A DNA stretch of 64,000 nucleotides from Niebla homalea (GCA_019925105.1 JAHGAU010000021.1:620001-684000), one strand, 5' to 3'. Counted from the first letter of the stretch, positions 11,924-26,014 are shown. Notes: a model not told the origin generated them from the letters alone. Translations and numbers: made by a program.

Positions 11924-14900
11924 GATTGATTAATTGATTTATACTACGGGTGTAGCTAAGCTAATTCCGGCGTTCCTTAATACGCGGCCTTTTAGCTTTA
12001 CTAATAATTATAAAAACCTGATACTTATAACGTTAAAGTAAAAACCGGTATTTATTAAACCTTTACCCTTTATCCTTTAAGGTAAAGGATATTAACGGCC
12101 GTTTAAAAAGTAATAATTTATTTATATATTCCTTATGTTTTAATTCCCTTAAGAAAATCCATAATATTGCGACCGTATCTTTATAAAGGCTATTTTTAAA
12201 CTTATTATTCTTCCGTTCCTTTATATATTTATATTATTTTAACCTTATATAATACCTTTAAATATCCTTATTAATACTTATGCGTTTAATATATACTTAT
12301 TTTTTATATTTTTTTTATATTATTATCGCCGTTAACTTTTTAAAGACTTTTAATAAACGTTTATTATTATAACTTTATAGTTATAAAAAATACTTTCCGG
12401 TTTATATAATTAATATAACCGGTTTCCATTCCTCTTTTTCTTCTTTAATTAATAATAAGTTTTCTCCGTAAAATCTTTAATAACCTTATTTATCTTTATA
12501 ACGAGGTTAAACTATAATAATAATCCGGTAAATATTATAAATTTAATAATTACCCGGATATTCTACTTCGTAAATAATATTTAATAATAATTATAAGTAT
12601 TAACTTTTATAATAAATTTTAACTTAACTTCCGTAAATAAAGGATAAAAAATAAAAACGTATACGGCGTTTTACTTTTTTTATTTATATTTATATTTAAC
12701 GTTTATCCGGCCCCCGGTATATATAATAAATAAGAAATAAATTAAACCGTTTTTACCCGTTTAAAGTTAAATTATTAATACGTTATTATCCTTCCTTATA
12801 ATATTATAATGGCGGAAATATTTATTAATAATCTTTTTATTATTAAGAGTTAAATAATAATAACCTTAAAGTATAAAGTCTTTATATTTCCGTTAATATT
12901 TAATTTATTTTATTATAATTTATAAAGTAATCGTTATAATTTTTACTTTTTAAATCCCCTTAATTTCAGTTTTTTTTACGTTTAACGGGAGTTTATATTT
13001 ACTTAAGTTAATTTCCGGAATATTAATAAAATTAATTTCTTTTTTTATTTATTTTTACTTTATCTTAATAAGAAAAAAAATAAATATCTTTAATTTACTC
13101 TTTTTAACTTAAAGCTTATTAAGATTCTAACGGATCCATCCGTTTTTTATTAATATAATTAAATATATATTTTTCTTTAATTTTATTTAAACGATTATTT
13201 AATTTAATAAGATTTTAATTAATAATATAAAAACTTTAAACTTTAATATTAAGATAAAAATTACTTTATAAATACCGTTAATTATTTTTAAATATTAGTT
13301 TTAAACTTTTTATAATATTTAAATAAGCTTTTTCTTATATTCCGGAGTACTTTTAGGTATATATTAAATAAGCTTTTTCTTATATTCCGGAGTACTTTTA
13401 GGTATATATTAAATAATTATAACGTATATTATAATTAACTTTATTATAACTTAATAAATAGTCCGGGCTTTTTATAACGTAGCTCCCTATATTAATATAG
13501 CGAAATAAGTAAAATTCTTTTTTTATAAAGTTATTTTCTTTTAAACTTTTTTATATAATCCTTTTAATTAAGCTTCTTATTTACTTAAAGATTAAGGACT
13601 TTAATATTGGTATCCGGCTTTATTATAACTTTATTTAAGTTTATTATAGTTATTATATTATATAACTTTAAGTTCTTAATTATATAAATAAGCTTATATT
13701 TATACGATATAAATTAAGTTTTATAAGTTTTTACTTATTAAAGATAAACTTCGTAAGCCTATTTTAATTCCAGATAATTTATACGTATAAAAATACTATA
13801 AGTTAAAAGGTAAACGTTATTAATAAAGCTTTTAACTTAAACCTTTTATTTTAACTTAATAAACTCCTTAATTAATAAACCGTTAAAAAATAAGAATAAT
13901 ATAAAGGAAATAAACAATTTTTAAAGAATCCCTATTATAACGGACTTTATTAAGCTTATTTTTTATCTTAGGTTAATTAATGTAACTTAGTTACTTAAAA
14001 ACTCTTTATTTACTTAATTAAGAAAAGTAATATTCCCTTTTTCCTTAAATTATATAATAATTTTTAATAATTTACCTTATTAAAGGCATTTATAATATTA
14101 AGAGAAAAAAGGCTCGCGATATACTTTTTCCTATAACCTTATATTATATATACGTTATTAATTAATCCTTTAAAAGCTATTTTTATTAATTAATTTTTTT
14201 TTTACTTTTATTTATTAATTAAGGAGAAATCTATAATTCTCTATATAATTGTTAAGGATTTTTATTATTATTATTTTTAAGGCCTTCTTTAATATATATA
14301 AAAATATAATAAGTTTATAAGATTTTATTTTAAAGTAATCCGGCTTAATAAATTTCTTAAGGATAATTATTTTTATTTCCTTAAATTTACGTAAATAATA
14401 ATTAACGTTAAAATATACTTAAAAAAAATAAATAATAACTTTTTTAAATAATAAAATTATTATTATTAGGAATTTATTAAAAATCTTATTTAATTTTAAG
14501 GCTTTATTTTTCTTTAATTTATTAATCGCTTTAATTATTATATTTTAAATTATTATTTTATTTATTAATATAAGGTTAAAGTATATAACGTTATTAATAT
14601 AATTTCAATTAACTTTTAACGGAAAAAGGAAAAATATTCCTTTAAGGGCCTTAATCTTACCGTTAAAAATATTAATTAATATATTATTAAGTTTTTAAGG
14701 GGTAAGAATTTAAAAATAAACTTTAATTTCTTATTTTATTCTTTATTATACTTTATTAACTTTTAAATATTATAAAATAAAACCGTTAAATTATATATTA
14801 TAGATTAAAAAATATTATATTTATTTAACCTTTTTCATAATTTTTCCTTTTTTTCTTAAATAACCCTTAATTAATTAAGTATTTCTTAATTTTTATATTT

Positions 14901-17733
14901 AAAAGTTTACTTAATTAATTTTTTTACTTTTATTATTACGGTTATATATTTTTTATTTTAATAAATGTTAACTCTTTAAAAGGATTTTATTATTAAAATA
15001 ATTTTATTAATTACTTTATTTAATACCTTTATTACTTATTCTATAAAGAAATCGATCCAGTCTTTATTATTTAATTAAAGGAAGTTTATAAACTATATTA
15101 TTATTTCCTCCGTTTTTATATAAACTTCTACTGCTTTAATCGTTTTTTATACTTTTTTTACCGGTAATAATAAGGTTATATTAACGGTTTAATTTAAAAT
15201 TATTTATATTAATATATAATCCGAACTATATTTTAAGTCCTTTTATAGTTTATATATTATAACCGTATTAATAACCTTTTTTATATAGAAGGTTAAATTA
15301 ATTATCGTTTTAAACTTATAATTCTTTTATATAATAATCTTTTATAATATTAATAATAAGAAATTAACTTAAGTAATAATTATTAATAAATTATCCGATT
15401 TAATATAATTTATTATACGTTCTTTTTTGTTCTATATATAATAATATAAATTAAAGTCTTTAAATAATATATATTTACTTAAAATAATTAAAACCTTTTT
15501 AAGTAATAATATTATAAAAAGTTTTTCCTTATTAACCGGCGGCGGATTATATACGTTATAGATATTAAGGTCGTCCTTTAAGTTTCCTTCTTCTATAATA
15601 CGGAATATATAAAGGTTTTTATTATAATAAATAATATCTTAATTATTTACGTTAAGCCACTTATTTATAAAAAAGTATATTCTGGTTATTTTATTTTTTT
15701 TAAAGGCTAAATAAAACCTTTTTTTTAAGTTAATAAATAAATATATATATAAATTATACGGTAATTTTTATATTATTATAATATTAACGTCCTTAACTTC
15801 TTTAAACTTAAATATTAATATTATTATTTTAATTCCTTCGTTATAAATGTTATATTATATTACTTTTAAAAATATTAATATATTATATATTAACCTTTAT
15901 AAAGGCTCCCTTTTTTATATTTATTTAAATTACGGATTTCTTATTAAAACCAAGTATTTTCTATCTTAATACCTTTTTAATTACTATTAAAAACGTAAGA
16001 CGACCGGCCTTTAAAATTAAGATCGTAAAAAGCTTCTTTTTTTTACCGTTATTTACCTTTTATTATTTAATTGGTTAAATTTATATCTTAAGGTTACTTT
16101 TAATTAATTTATTAAATTAATTTTATACGCATTATACCGTTAAATTTTTATAGTTATCCGGGTTTTTTTACGTTTAATTTCTTTAACTTTTATTATATAT
16201 TTAAAATTTTATATTAAGTATCTTTCTTTATTATATATAGTATATTTAAATATATTTTTTATAAGTTTTTTAATTATTAATTTTATATATTTATAAGTAT
16301 TATAGCCCTTAATATAAATTGTATATTTTATAATATTAAAGTATTTTATAATAATATATTTATAATTTTAATACTTAAAATATTAATAAATATTAATTAT
16401 TTTATCTTATAATTAAATTATTTTAAAAATCTTTCTTTAATAATCCTTTTATTTAGAATATTATTATATATCTTTATTAACGTTACGCTTAATATAATAA
16501 TAAAGTACCTTTTTATACGTCTTAAGGAATTAAATCTTTTTATTATTAACGGAAATTTATAGTTAACGATCTTAAGCTTTAAATAAAAAACCGTATTTTT
16601 TTATACTTTTTAACGTAGTTTTTCTTTTAGTTTCCTTAAAACGTAATAAATAGATTTTATTTATTATAACGGTAAACGATTACCTTAAAATTTTAATTAA
16701 CTTATATTTTCTTTTATTAACTTAAGCTTTAAACTTCTTTAAGTTTTTTTTTACCTTTAAAAACGTTATATTAAAAAGTATATTTTTACTTTATAATTTA
16801 TATATTATAACAATTTATTTTATTAACGGGTTTATTTATATTATTATATTCCTTTTTTATTATTAAATAGGCAAACCGTTATTATTCTTACTTTTTTTAA
16901 TACGGCCGCTTTTTTTTTTTTCCGTTATCTTTTTATTCTTTATTATAAATATTTTTTTTATTATTTTTATTACTTAACTTTCTTTTATTTAAGGGGTTAC
17001 CGTTTTTATACTTTTACTTTATATATTTAACCTTAAACCGCCGTTTTTACTTTTTATTCATATTTTTATTACCGTTTTTTAAGAGTTTTATAACCGTTCT
17101 GTTTCCCTTAACTTTATTTTTATTTTTACGTAAAAGTCCTTTATGCCTTTTAATTTAATCCGTAATATCGGTTAAATTTTTAACGTAATATCCTTTTACT
17201 TTATTATAAAAAGTCTTTTTAAGGTTTTTATTGTTTTTTTATCGCCTTTTTACCCTTATTTATTAAGCGATATACTATCTCCGTTTTTTACTTTTAATCC
17301 TTAAAGGTTTTATCCTTTTTATTAATTTTATTTCCTTTTTATATATCCTTAATAATATTTTTATTATAATCTTTTTACCTTTTCCTTCCGCCCGTATTCC
17401 TTATTATTAATATTATACCGGCCTTTTTACCCGCTTATTTATTTATTATTTCCGTATTATTATTATGCGTTTTATACGTTTTAATATATATATTTTATTA
17501 ACCTTAATTCTTTTATTTACTTTAAATATTATCCGGCTTATTATTATTATATTGCCCGTATATATCGTTACCGTTTCTATTAATATAGGTTATTTACCCG
17601 TTTATTACTTTATTCTTAACTATTACGCCACTTTCACTTATTATACTTAATATATTTCTCTCACTGTTACTAGAGCTATACGTATGCGCATCGTTTTGGA
17701 CCTCTGGGTCCCTTTGTTCGTCGCCATTTTCTT
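11924..17733 (-). mobile_element. Full-length LINE subfamily A, minus strand
   Basis: Complete 5810-bp Tad1/jockey-like retrotransposon read from 17733 down to 11924. The start codon of ORF1 is at 17727-17725, after a leader of only 6 nt. ORF1 occupies about the first 1.9 kb, then come the AP endonuclease (about 15.85-15.15 kb) and the RT (about 14.5-13.7 kb). The C-terminal zinc-type region and the 3' UTR follow, with the tail TTGATT at 11924. The first 80 or so bases keep CpA. Beyond that RIP has closed all frames. Compared with the other A copies, one C is missing from the GGGACCCC run near the start (about 17709-17714), which would shift the ORF1 frame. It also carries a 45-bp tandem duplication at 13321-13410. 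Open frames on the opposite strand here are antisense artefacts. Confidence 0.9.
13321..13410 (-). repeat. Perfect 45-bp tandem duplication inside the LINE
   Basis: The 45 bases at 13321-13365 recur without a mismatch at 13366-13410 in the C-terminal part of ORF2. Other A and B copies have a single copy of this segment (for example 50825-50870 and 60250-60295). The unit is 15 codons long, so the reading frame would be kept. Confidence 0.9.
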
Positions 17734-17746
17734 AGCCTTTATATTT
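17734..17746. repeat. Target-site duplication, right copy
   Basis: AGCCTTTATATTT, identical to 11911-11923. Confidence 0.9.
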
Positions 17747-18201
17747 AAGGATAAAGAAAAGGAGAATATATTACTTAATAAGGAAAAATTAAAAGGATCT
17801 TAGGATAATAATAATTTTATTACGGAAGAGATATATTTTATATATTAATCCCCCGTATATTATTAATATATTAAATACGTATTAAAGTATTTATCGCGAA
17901 ATAAACCTTTTATTTATCTTAAATATAATTATTAAAAATCAGAAAAAGTAAACTTAAGTATTTTTAACGTTTTTCTATTAAATTAACGGATTTAATCCGT
18001 TAATAATTAATATATATAAGCTTAATAAATTAATAGCGTATTATTTATAATTATTAGCTTTACCGTAATAAGGAGTATATACCTTATAAGCTTTGCCTTC
18101 AAAGTATATTAATATATTATAGGTAAAGTCTAATTTACCCTTAACTTACCCGTAGTAAACTTTTATATAAATAACGGGTATCTTATTATAATTATTAATC
18201 G
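17747..18201. other. AT-rich stretch, continuation of the pre-insertion sequence
   Basis: Before the LINE inserted, this followed directly on 11910/11923. No gene, RNA or repeat was recognised. It ends at unit X copy 2. Confidence 0.5.
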
Positions 18202-18546
18202 TAATATCTGTAAATTTGTGAACCAGCATATAAGCACTCCGAGTGTAAGCGAGCAGGTTAAGTAGGTTGAGCTTATGTCCCCCTTCGTTTGGCCTTTAAG
18301 TGCTCTGAATGCTCGCGAGTATCCGGCTTATTTATAAGTTTCCTGGATTCTTATAAGTTTTACTTTTTTTTTTAACTTAATATTTTTTTAATTAAATTAC
18401 CCCCTTTAACTACCCCCCCCCCTAAGGATAAATTAATAGTTATTAGGGTAACTTTTAGCTAAAAAACCTAAATCTATAATTAATTTTAAAAAACTTTGAA
18501 TATTACGGCTTATAGGGGGGGTTATGGCTATACCCGTTGTTAAGAA
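18202..18546 (-). repeat. Dispersed unit X, copy 2 (inverted)
   Basis: Reverse-complement copy of 8255-8582, about 345 bp. The best-conserved part is 18202-18260 (CTGTAAATTTGTGAACCAGC, then CACTCCGAGTG and AAGCGAGCAGGTTAAG). The C/G runs are at about 18412-18422 and 18515-18521. Differences from copy 1 include RIP-type transitions and small indels. No matching target duplication was found on its flanks. Its far end lies only 3 bases from repeat Y copy 2, whereas in copy 1 the opposite end of X faces Y across a 90-base gap. Confidence 0.7.
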
Positions 18547-18549
18547 AGC

Positions 18550-18810
18550 AGAAAAGATAGGAAGGGATAAAAGAGCAAAAGTAATAAAATATCAGGTAAT
18601 AATGGAGTGCAATTGAAAATAAGCCATAGCCCTTATATAAGTTTGTAAGGTATAGGTTGCTTACTATAGTAATTTATTATATAGTTTTTTTTTTTTCCAA
18701 GTATATATGAATTAATTCTACTTTTAATTAGTTTTTTTAATAGTTTTACTCCTTTATATACTTATCCATAAGTTTAATATCTTTTATATTTTATTTTTTT
18801 TTAGCTTCCT
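18550..18810 (+). repeat. Direct repeat Y, copy 2
   Basis: Same orientation as 8673-8925, beginning AGAAAAGATAGGAAGG and sharing AAGGTATAGGTTGCTTACTA. It is more strongly RIP-mutated than copy 1, especially in its right half, which has become almost pure T. Confidence 0.6.
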
Positions 18811-20860
18811 TTATAATGAAATATTGCCCTTAATATTATTATATTTTAAATTATATTATACTTATTTATATATATTTTAATTATATATATACCGTTTATA
18901 ATATCCTTTTAATAATTTAAATTATTATAAGTATAAAAATTAAAAAAATATTAATATAATAATAGCTTACTATTATTCCTTTTATAATAAATTTATTTTT
19001 CCGATATTATATATTATTAATAAATAGTTTTTATCCTTTAACGCCGTTTATATATATATTTATTTATCCCTTTTATAGCTTTATTTTTAAATGTTATTTA
19101 ATAATAGTAAATAAATATATTAAAACTTAATTTCCTTGGGAATAATCCCTCGGTTTTATTATTTTAATTTATTAATAATGGTAATTTCGGTACTTTACGT
19201 TTATTTATCTTAAAGCTTAAATTACTTATATTTATATCTTTTTTAAGTATAATACGCTTAATCCGTATAAGGGTGTAATACGTTTTACTCCGTTCGTTAA
19301 AAGATTATAAATACCGCCCTTTATAAGGATAAGACTTTACGATTGGTTATTCTTTACCTTATTCCTTTATTCATATACTTCTGATATCTTTTTTAGTCCC
19401 GCCATTATTAAGTATATCTTAAATAGGTTTATTACGTAACCCTAAATACGTTTTAAGAAAACTTAATCGTTTGGGTAAACTTTATTTAAATTTTTTTATT
19501 ATAAATCTTAATATTTTTCTTCGTTAACGTATTTAAAATAACGTTATATATAGCTATTTAACTCGTACTTATTTATTAATATTATTTCTTTATTAATTTA
19601 TTTTATCGGTCTTAAGAAAGTAATTTAAGGGGGTAATGGTTTATTATAGTTATTATTATTTATATATTATTACTTAAGAAGGTAAAAAAGAAGAAAAATA
19701 ATAAATAAGTTATTTATTAATCTTTAAATAACCCTTTAATTTTTATACGAACTCTTTTAATACTAAATGTTATACTTAATAATATTTATTAAAAGTATAT
19801 TTCTTATTATAATTCTTAATATTTATTTTTATTTACTTATATACTTTTCTTTTAATTAATTAATATATTAAGTACCCTTAAGGTTATTTTTATATATAAA
19901 TAGTTATATTCTTACGTTCTTTTAACGGGCTACGTATAATCGTCCCGATAAGGGTATATTTAAAAGGTATATTAAAAGGGGTTCTTTTTAAACGTAATAA
20001 TATTATTTATTATATTTATTAAGTTCCGTCCTAGCCGGTTCCGTTAATAAGTAAAACGTTAAAAGTAACGTTTAATTATTTACTTATTTTATAATCGTAC
20101 CGCGTAACCGTTTATTTTATTTTTCTTTTTTTATTTATTTTTCTTATTTCTTCTTATTTCTTTAAATTCTTTTATTTTTTTTAACTTTTTTAATCTTTAA
20201 CTTTTTTTATATTTTAATTAACTTATCTTAAACTTAATTTAATCTTATACTGAATTATTAATTATCCTTTTAAGAATATATATAAATTTTTAACCTTAAT
20301 ATTAATTATTTATTTTATATTTATATTAACTTCTTTATAGTCTTTTTGGAGTTTTTAACCTAAATTATATTAATTAAAATTACCTTTATTATATCCTTAT
20401 ATTTTAAAAGGTATACTTTAATTATTAATTTTATTAAATTAAATAAATATATCCCTATTATTATTAAGGTTTATTTAGATATTAATTGAATAATTTATTT
20501 AAAGCTGTATTTATCGGTCCCTTATAATCCTAGCCTATTTTAATTTTCCCACTTTTAGGAGCTTCTTATGGTATATATTTAAGTTTACGTTTCTCATATA
20601 CGTAAAGGTATTTAGGCGTATACCTAATATTAATAAATTAATAACGGTTATTATTTTACTTTTATTAATTACCACCGTATTAAGGGTTTATTAAATAACG
20701 CTTATTTAAATTATATCTTTAAATACCAGCCGGGCGATTATAATTTTTATTTAAGTATATATAAATTAATTCGCTTTTTAATTGATTATCGTTAATTCCT
20801 TTTTTACAGATTTTTAACATCAGAATATAATTTAAATAAACGCTTTTTCTTTAATATATT
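18811..20860. other. Degraded AT-rich stretch, unassigned
   Basis: Two kilobases without a readable gene. The target duplication of the next LINE shows that this stretch was originally contiguous with 32482 onward, where a minus-strand Copia-like element lies. It may therefore hold the 3' end of that element, but no RNase H or LTR motif could be read. Confidence 0.4.
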
Positions 20861-20872
20861 ATATATCCCTTA
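20861..20872. repeat. Target-site duplication, left copy (ATATATCCCTTA)
   Basis: Perfect 12-bp match with 32470-32481. It bounds the outer plus-strand LINE, even though a second LINE later split it. Confidence 0.9.
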
Positions 20873-23800
20873 GATGAAAGAAGGAAAAAATGGCGACGAA
20901 CAAAGGGACCCCAGAGGTCCAAAACGATACGTATACGTATAGCTTTAATAATAGTAAGAAAAATATATTAAATACGATAAGTAAAAGTAACGTAATAATT
21001 AAGAATAAAATAATAAACGGGTAAATAACTTATATTAATAGAAACGGTAATAACGCGTACGGGTAATATAATAATAATAAGCCGGATAACGCTTAAAATA
21101 AATAAAGAAATTAAAGTTAATAAAATACGCGTATTAAAACGTATAAAACGTATAATAATAATACGGAAATAATAGGTAAATAGGGGGGTAAAAAGGCCGA
21201 TACGGTATTAACGGCGAGGGGTACGGGCGGAGGGAAGGGGTAAAAAGATTATAATAAAAGTATTATTAAGGGTATATAAAAGAAAAATGAAATTAATAAA
21301 AAGGATAGGATTTTAAAGGATTAAAAGTAAAAAGCGGAAACGGTACGTTGTCCGGTAAGTAAAAATAAAAAAACGGTAAAGGAAACGATAAAGGTTTTAA
21401 AAAAACTTTTTATAATAAAGTAAAAAGATATTACATTAAAAACTTAACCAATATTACGGATTAAATTAAAAAATATAAGGGATTTCTACGTAAAAATAAA
21501 AATAAAATTAAAAGAAACGGAGCAGTTATAAAGTTCTTAAAAGGTAATAACGAAGACGTTAATAAAAAAAATAAAGATAACAACTTAAGGTTAAATATAT
21601 AAAATAAAGGTATGAAAATAACGGCCCTTTAAATAAAAGAAAATTAAACGATAAAAATAATAAAGGGGGTATTTATAATAAAGAATAAAAAGATAATAAA
21701 AAAGAAAATAACTATATTAAAGAAAATAAGAATAATAACGGTCCGCTTATTTAATAATAAAAAAGGAATATAATAATAAAAATAAACCCGTTATAATTAA
21801 TAAAAGCTTTTAAGATAATAACAAAACCGTTAATAAAATAAATTATTATAATATATAAATTATAAAATAAAAATATTTTCCTTAATATAACGTTATTAAA
21901 AGCAAAAAAAAGCTTAAAGAAATTTAAGGCTTAAATTAATAAAAGAAAATATAAATTAATTAAGGTTTTAAAATAATTATTTACCGTTATAATAAATAAA
22001 ATATATTTATTACGTTTTAAGGAAATTAAAAAAAAAAAACTACGTTAAAAAATTAAAAAAAAAAAAAATTTAGTTTTTTATTTAAAGCTTAAAATTATTT
22101 AATATAAGTTTCCGCCGGTAATAAAAAGACTTAATTCCTTAAAATATATAAAGAAATACTTTATTATTATATTAAGCGTAACGTTAATAAAAATATATAA
22201 TAACGTCTTAAATAAAAAAATTATTAAAAAGGGATTTTTTAAGATAATTTAATTATAAAATAAAGTAATTAATATTTATTAATATTTTAAGTATTAAAGT
22301 TATAAATATATTATTATAAAATATTTTAATATTATAAAATATACAATTTATATTAAAAGCTATAATATTTATAAATATATATAATTAATAATTAAAAAAC
22401 TTATAAAAAATACGTTTAAATATACCGTATATAATAAGGAAAAATATTTAATATAAAATTTTAAATATATAATAAAAATTAAAAAAATTAAATATAAAAA
22501 AACCCGGATAATTATGAAAATTTAACGGTATAACGTATATAAAATTAATTTAATAAGTTAATTAAAGGTAATTTTAAAACGTAAACTTAATTAATTAAAT
22601 AATAAAAAGTAAATAACGGTAAAAAAAAAAAAAGCTTTTTATAATTTTAATTTTAAAAACCGGCCGTTTTACGTCTTTAATAGTAACCGGGAAAATATTA
22701 AAATAGAAAACGCTTAACTTTAATAAAAAGTCCGTAACTTAAATAAGTATTAAAAAAAAGTTTTTATAAAGGTTAATATATAATATATTAACGTTTTTAA
22801 GAATAATATAATATAACGTTTATAATAAAAGAATTAAAATAATAATATTAATATTTAAATTTAAAAAAATTAAGGATATTAACGTTATAATAATATAAAA
22901 ACTATTATATAATTTATATATATATTTATTTATTACCTTAAAGAAAAGATTTTATTTAACCTTTAAAGGGAATAAAATAACCAGAATATATTTCTTTATA
23001 AATAAGTGGTTTAATATAAATAATTAAGATATTATTTATTATAATAAAAACCTTTATATATTCCGTATTATAAAAAAAAAGGACTTAAAGGGCAACCTTA
23101 ATATTTATAATATATATAATCTACCGCCGGTTAATAAAAAAGGACCTTTTATAATATTATTACTTAAAGAAATCTTAATTATTTTAAGTAAATATATATT
23201 GCTTAAAGGCTTTAACTTATATTATTATATATAAAACGAAGAAAAACGTATAATAAATTACGTTAAATTGGATAACTTATTAATAATTATTATTTAAGTT
23301 AATTTTTTATTATTAATATTATAAAGAATTATTATATAAAAGAATTATAAGTTTAAAACGATAATTAATTTAACCTTTAATACGGAAAAGGTTATTAACG
23401 TAATTATAATATATAAATTACGAAAAAATTTAAAATATAACTTAAATTATATATTAATATAAATAACCTTAAATTAAATTATTAATATAATTTTATTATT
23501 ACCGGTAAAAAAAGCGTAAAAAATAATTAAAACAATAAAAATTTATATAAAAACGGAGGAAATAATAATATAATTTATAGATTTCCCTTAATTAAATAAT
23601 AAAGACCGGATTAACCTTTTTATAAAGCGAATAATAAAAATATTAAACGAAATAATTAATAAGATTATTTTAATAATAAAACTTTTTAAAAAGTTAAAAC
23701 TTATTAAAATAAAGGATATATAACCGTAATTATAAAGGTAAAAAGGTTAATTAAGAAATACTTAATTAATTAAAAGTTACTTAAAAAGAAAAGAAAAAGG

Positions 23801-24102
23801 ATTATTAAGAAAGTTAAGTAAATATACTTTTAATTTACGGTATATAACTTAACGGTTTTACTTTATAATATTTAAAAATTAACGAAATATAATAAAAAAT
23901 AAAATAAAAAATTAAAGTTTATTTTTAAATTCCTGTTTTTTAAAAGATTTAATAATATATTAATTAATACCTTTAATAATAAAATTAAGGCCCTTAAAAA
24001 GCATTTTTCCCTTCTTTATTAAAAATTAATTTAAATAATATTAACGATATTACGTATTTTAACCCCGTATTAATAAATAAAATAATAATATAAAATATAA
24101 TA
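20873..24102 (+). mobile_element. LINE subfamily A, 5' half of a split copy
   Basis: First part of an A-subfamily LINE whose second part resumes at 29915. The leader is 17 nt, purine-rich. ORF1 starts at 20890 with MATNKGTPEVQNDTYTYS before RIP stops set in. ORF1 runs to about 22.7 kb and the endonuclease region spans about 22.75-23.45 kb. The copy breaks at 24102 in the linker before the RT, where the second LINE inserted. Homology with the nested copy is continuous, with RIP-type differences throughout. Confidence 0.9.
24092..24102. repeat. Target-site duplication, left copy (AAAATATAATA)
   Basis: Eleven bases repeated at 29904-29914. The first two A residues of the right copy may instead belong to the TCAA tail. 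Confidence 0.8.
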
Positions 24103-24120
24103 GTGATCCTTATATTATGA

Positions 24121-25990
24121 ATGGCGATGAATAAAGGGACCCCAGAGGTCCAAAACGATACGTATATATATAGCTTTAATAATAGTAAAAGAAGTATATT
24201 AAGTACGATAAGTAAAAGTAACGTAATAATTAAAAATAAGGTAATAAACGGGTAAATAACTTATATTAATAGAAACGGCGACGACGCGTATAAATAATAT
24301 AATAATAATAAGCCGGATAACGCTTAAAATAAATAAGGAAATTAAGGTTAATAAAATACGCGTATTAAAATATATAAAACGTATAATAATAATACGGAGG
24401 TAATAGGTAAATAAAAAGGTAAGAAGGCCGGTACGGTATTAACGGCGAAGGATATAGACGGAAGGAAAAGGCAGGAAGATTACGGCGAAAGTATTATTAA
24501 GGGTATATAAAGGGGAAATAAAGTTAATAAGGAGGATAAAACCTTAAAAAATTAAAAATAAAAAACAAAAACGATACGTCGCCCGGTAAGTAAAAATAAA
24601 AGGGCGATAAAAAAAGCAATAAAAACCTTAAAAAAACTCTTTACGATAAAGTAAAAAAATATTACGCTAAAGATTTAACCGATTTTACGGATTAAGTTAA
24701 AAAACGTAAAAGACTTTTACGTAAAAATAAGGGTAAAATTAAGGGAAATAAAATAATTATAAGGTTTTTAAAAAACGGTAATAAGGGCGTTAATAAAAAG
24801 TAAAGACGGTAATTTAAAATTAAATATATAAAATAAAAATACGAAAGTAACGGCCCTTTAAATGAAAGAAAGTTAAATAATAAAGGTAATAAAGGGGATA
24901 CCCGCGATAAAAAATAAAAGGATAACGGAAAAGAAAATAAACGCGTTAAAAAAAAGCGAAAATAATAACGGTCCGCTTATTTAATAACGAAAAAAGGAAT
25001 ACGGTAATAAAAATAAATTTATTATAATTAATAAAAACTTTTAAAATAATAACGGAATTATTAATAAAATAGATTATTACGGTACGTAAATTATAAAGTA
25101 AAAATATTTTCCTTAATATAATATTTTTAAAAACGAAAAAAAACTTAAAGAAATTTAAGGTTTAAATTAATAAAAAAAAGTATAAGTCGGTTAAAATTTT
25201 AAAATAATTATTTACCGTTATAATAAATAAAATATATTTATTACGTTTTAAAGAAGCCGAAAGAAAAACTATATTAAGGAATATAAAAAAAAAAGAATAT
25301 ATTTTTTATTTAAAGCTTAAAATCGTTAATTATAGACTTCCGTTAATAATAAAAAGACTTAATTCTTTAAGACGTATAAAAAGATATTTTATTATTATAT
25401 TAAGTATAATATTAATAAAAATATATAATAATATCTTAAATAAAAGGATTATTAAAAAGGATTTCTTAAGATAACTTAATTATAAGATAAGGCGGTTAAT
25501 ATTTATTAATATTTTAAATATTAAAATTATAAATATATTATTATAAAATACTTTAATATTATAAAATATACGGTTTATATTAAAGGCTATAATATTTATA
25601 AGTATATAAAATTAATAATTAAGGAGCTTATAAAAAGTATACTTAAATACGTTACGTATAATAAGGAAAGATACCCAATATAGGATTTTAAATATATAAT
25701 AAAAGTTAAAGAAATTAAACGTAAAAAAACCCGGATAACCGTGAAAATCTAACGGTATAATATATATAAAATTAATTTAATAAATTAATTAAAAATAACC
25801 TTAAAATATAAGCTTAATTAATTAAATAATAAAAAATAAATAATAATAAAAAAAAGAAAACTTTTTATAATCCCGATTTTAAGGGCCGGCCGCCCTACGT
25901 TTTTAATAATAATTAAGAAGGTATTAAAATAGAAAATGCTCGGTTTTAATAAGAAATCCGTAACTTAAATAAATATAAAAAAGGGAATTT
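24121..25990 (+). pseudogene. LINE ORF1 (gag-like), RIP-inactivated
   Basis: It starts at the conserved ATGGCGAYGAA and reads MAMNKGTPEVQNDTYIYS, continuing to the first stop about 46 codons in. All complete copies begin this way, so the start is well supported. The position upstream of an endonuclease/RT ORF is that of the nucleic-acid-binding ORF1 protein of Tad1/jockey-type LINEs. The zinc knuckles expected near its C-terminus (about 25.7-25.95 kb) are not readable. The end is approximate. Confidence 0.6.
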
Positions 25991-26014
25991 TTATAAAGGT
26001 TAATATATAATATA

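Noticed and set aside
17465..17650. Plus-strand open frame of 61 codons resembling a membrane peptide
   Set aside because: It lies antisense to ORF1 of the full-length minus-strand LINE. The hydrophobic look comes from AT-rich codons.
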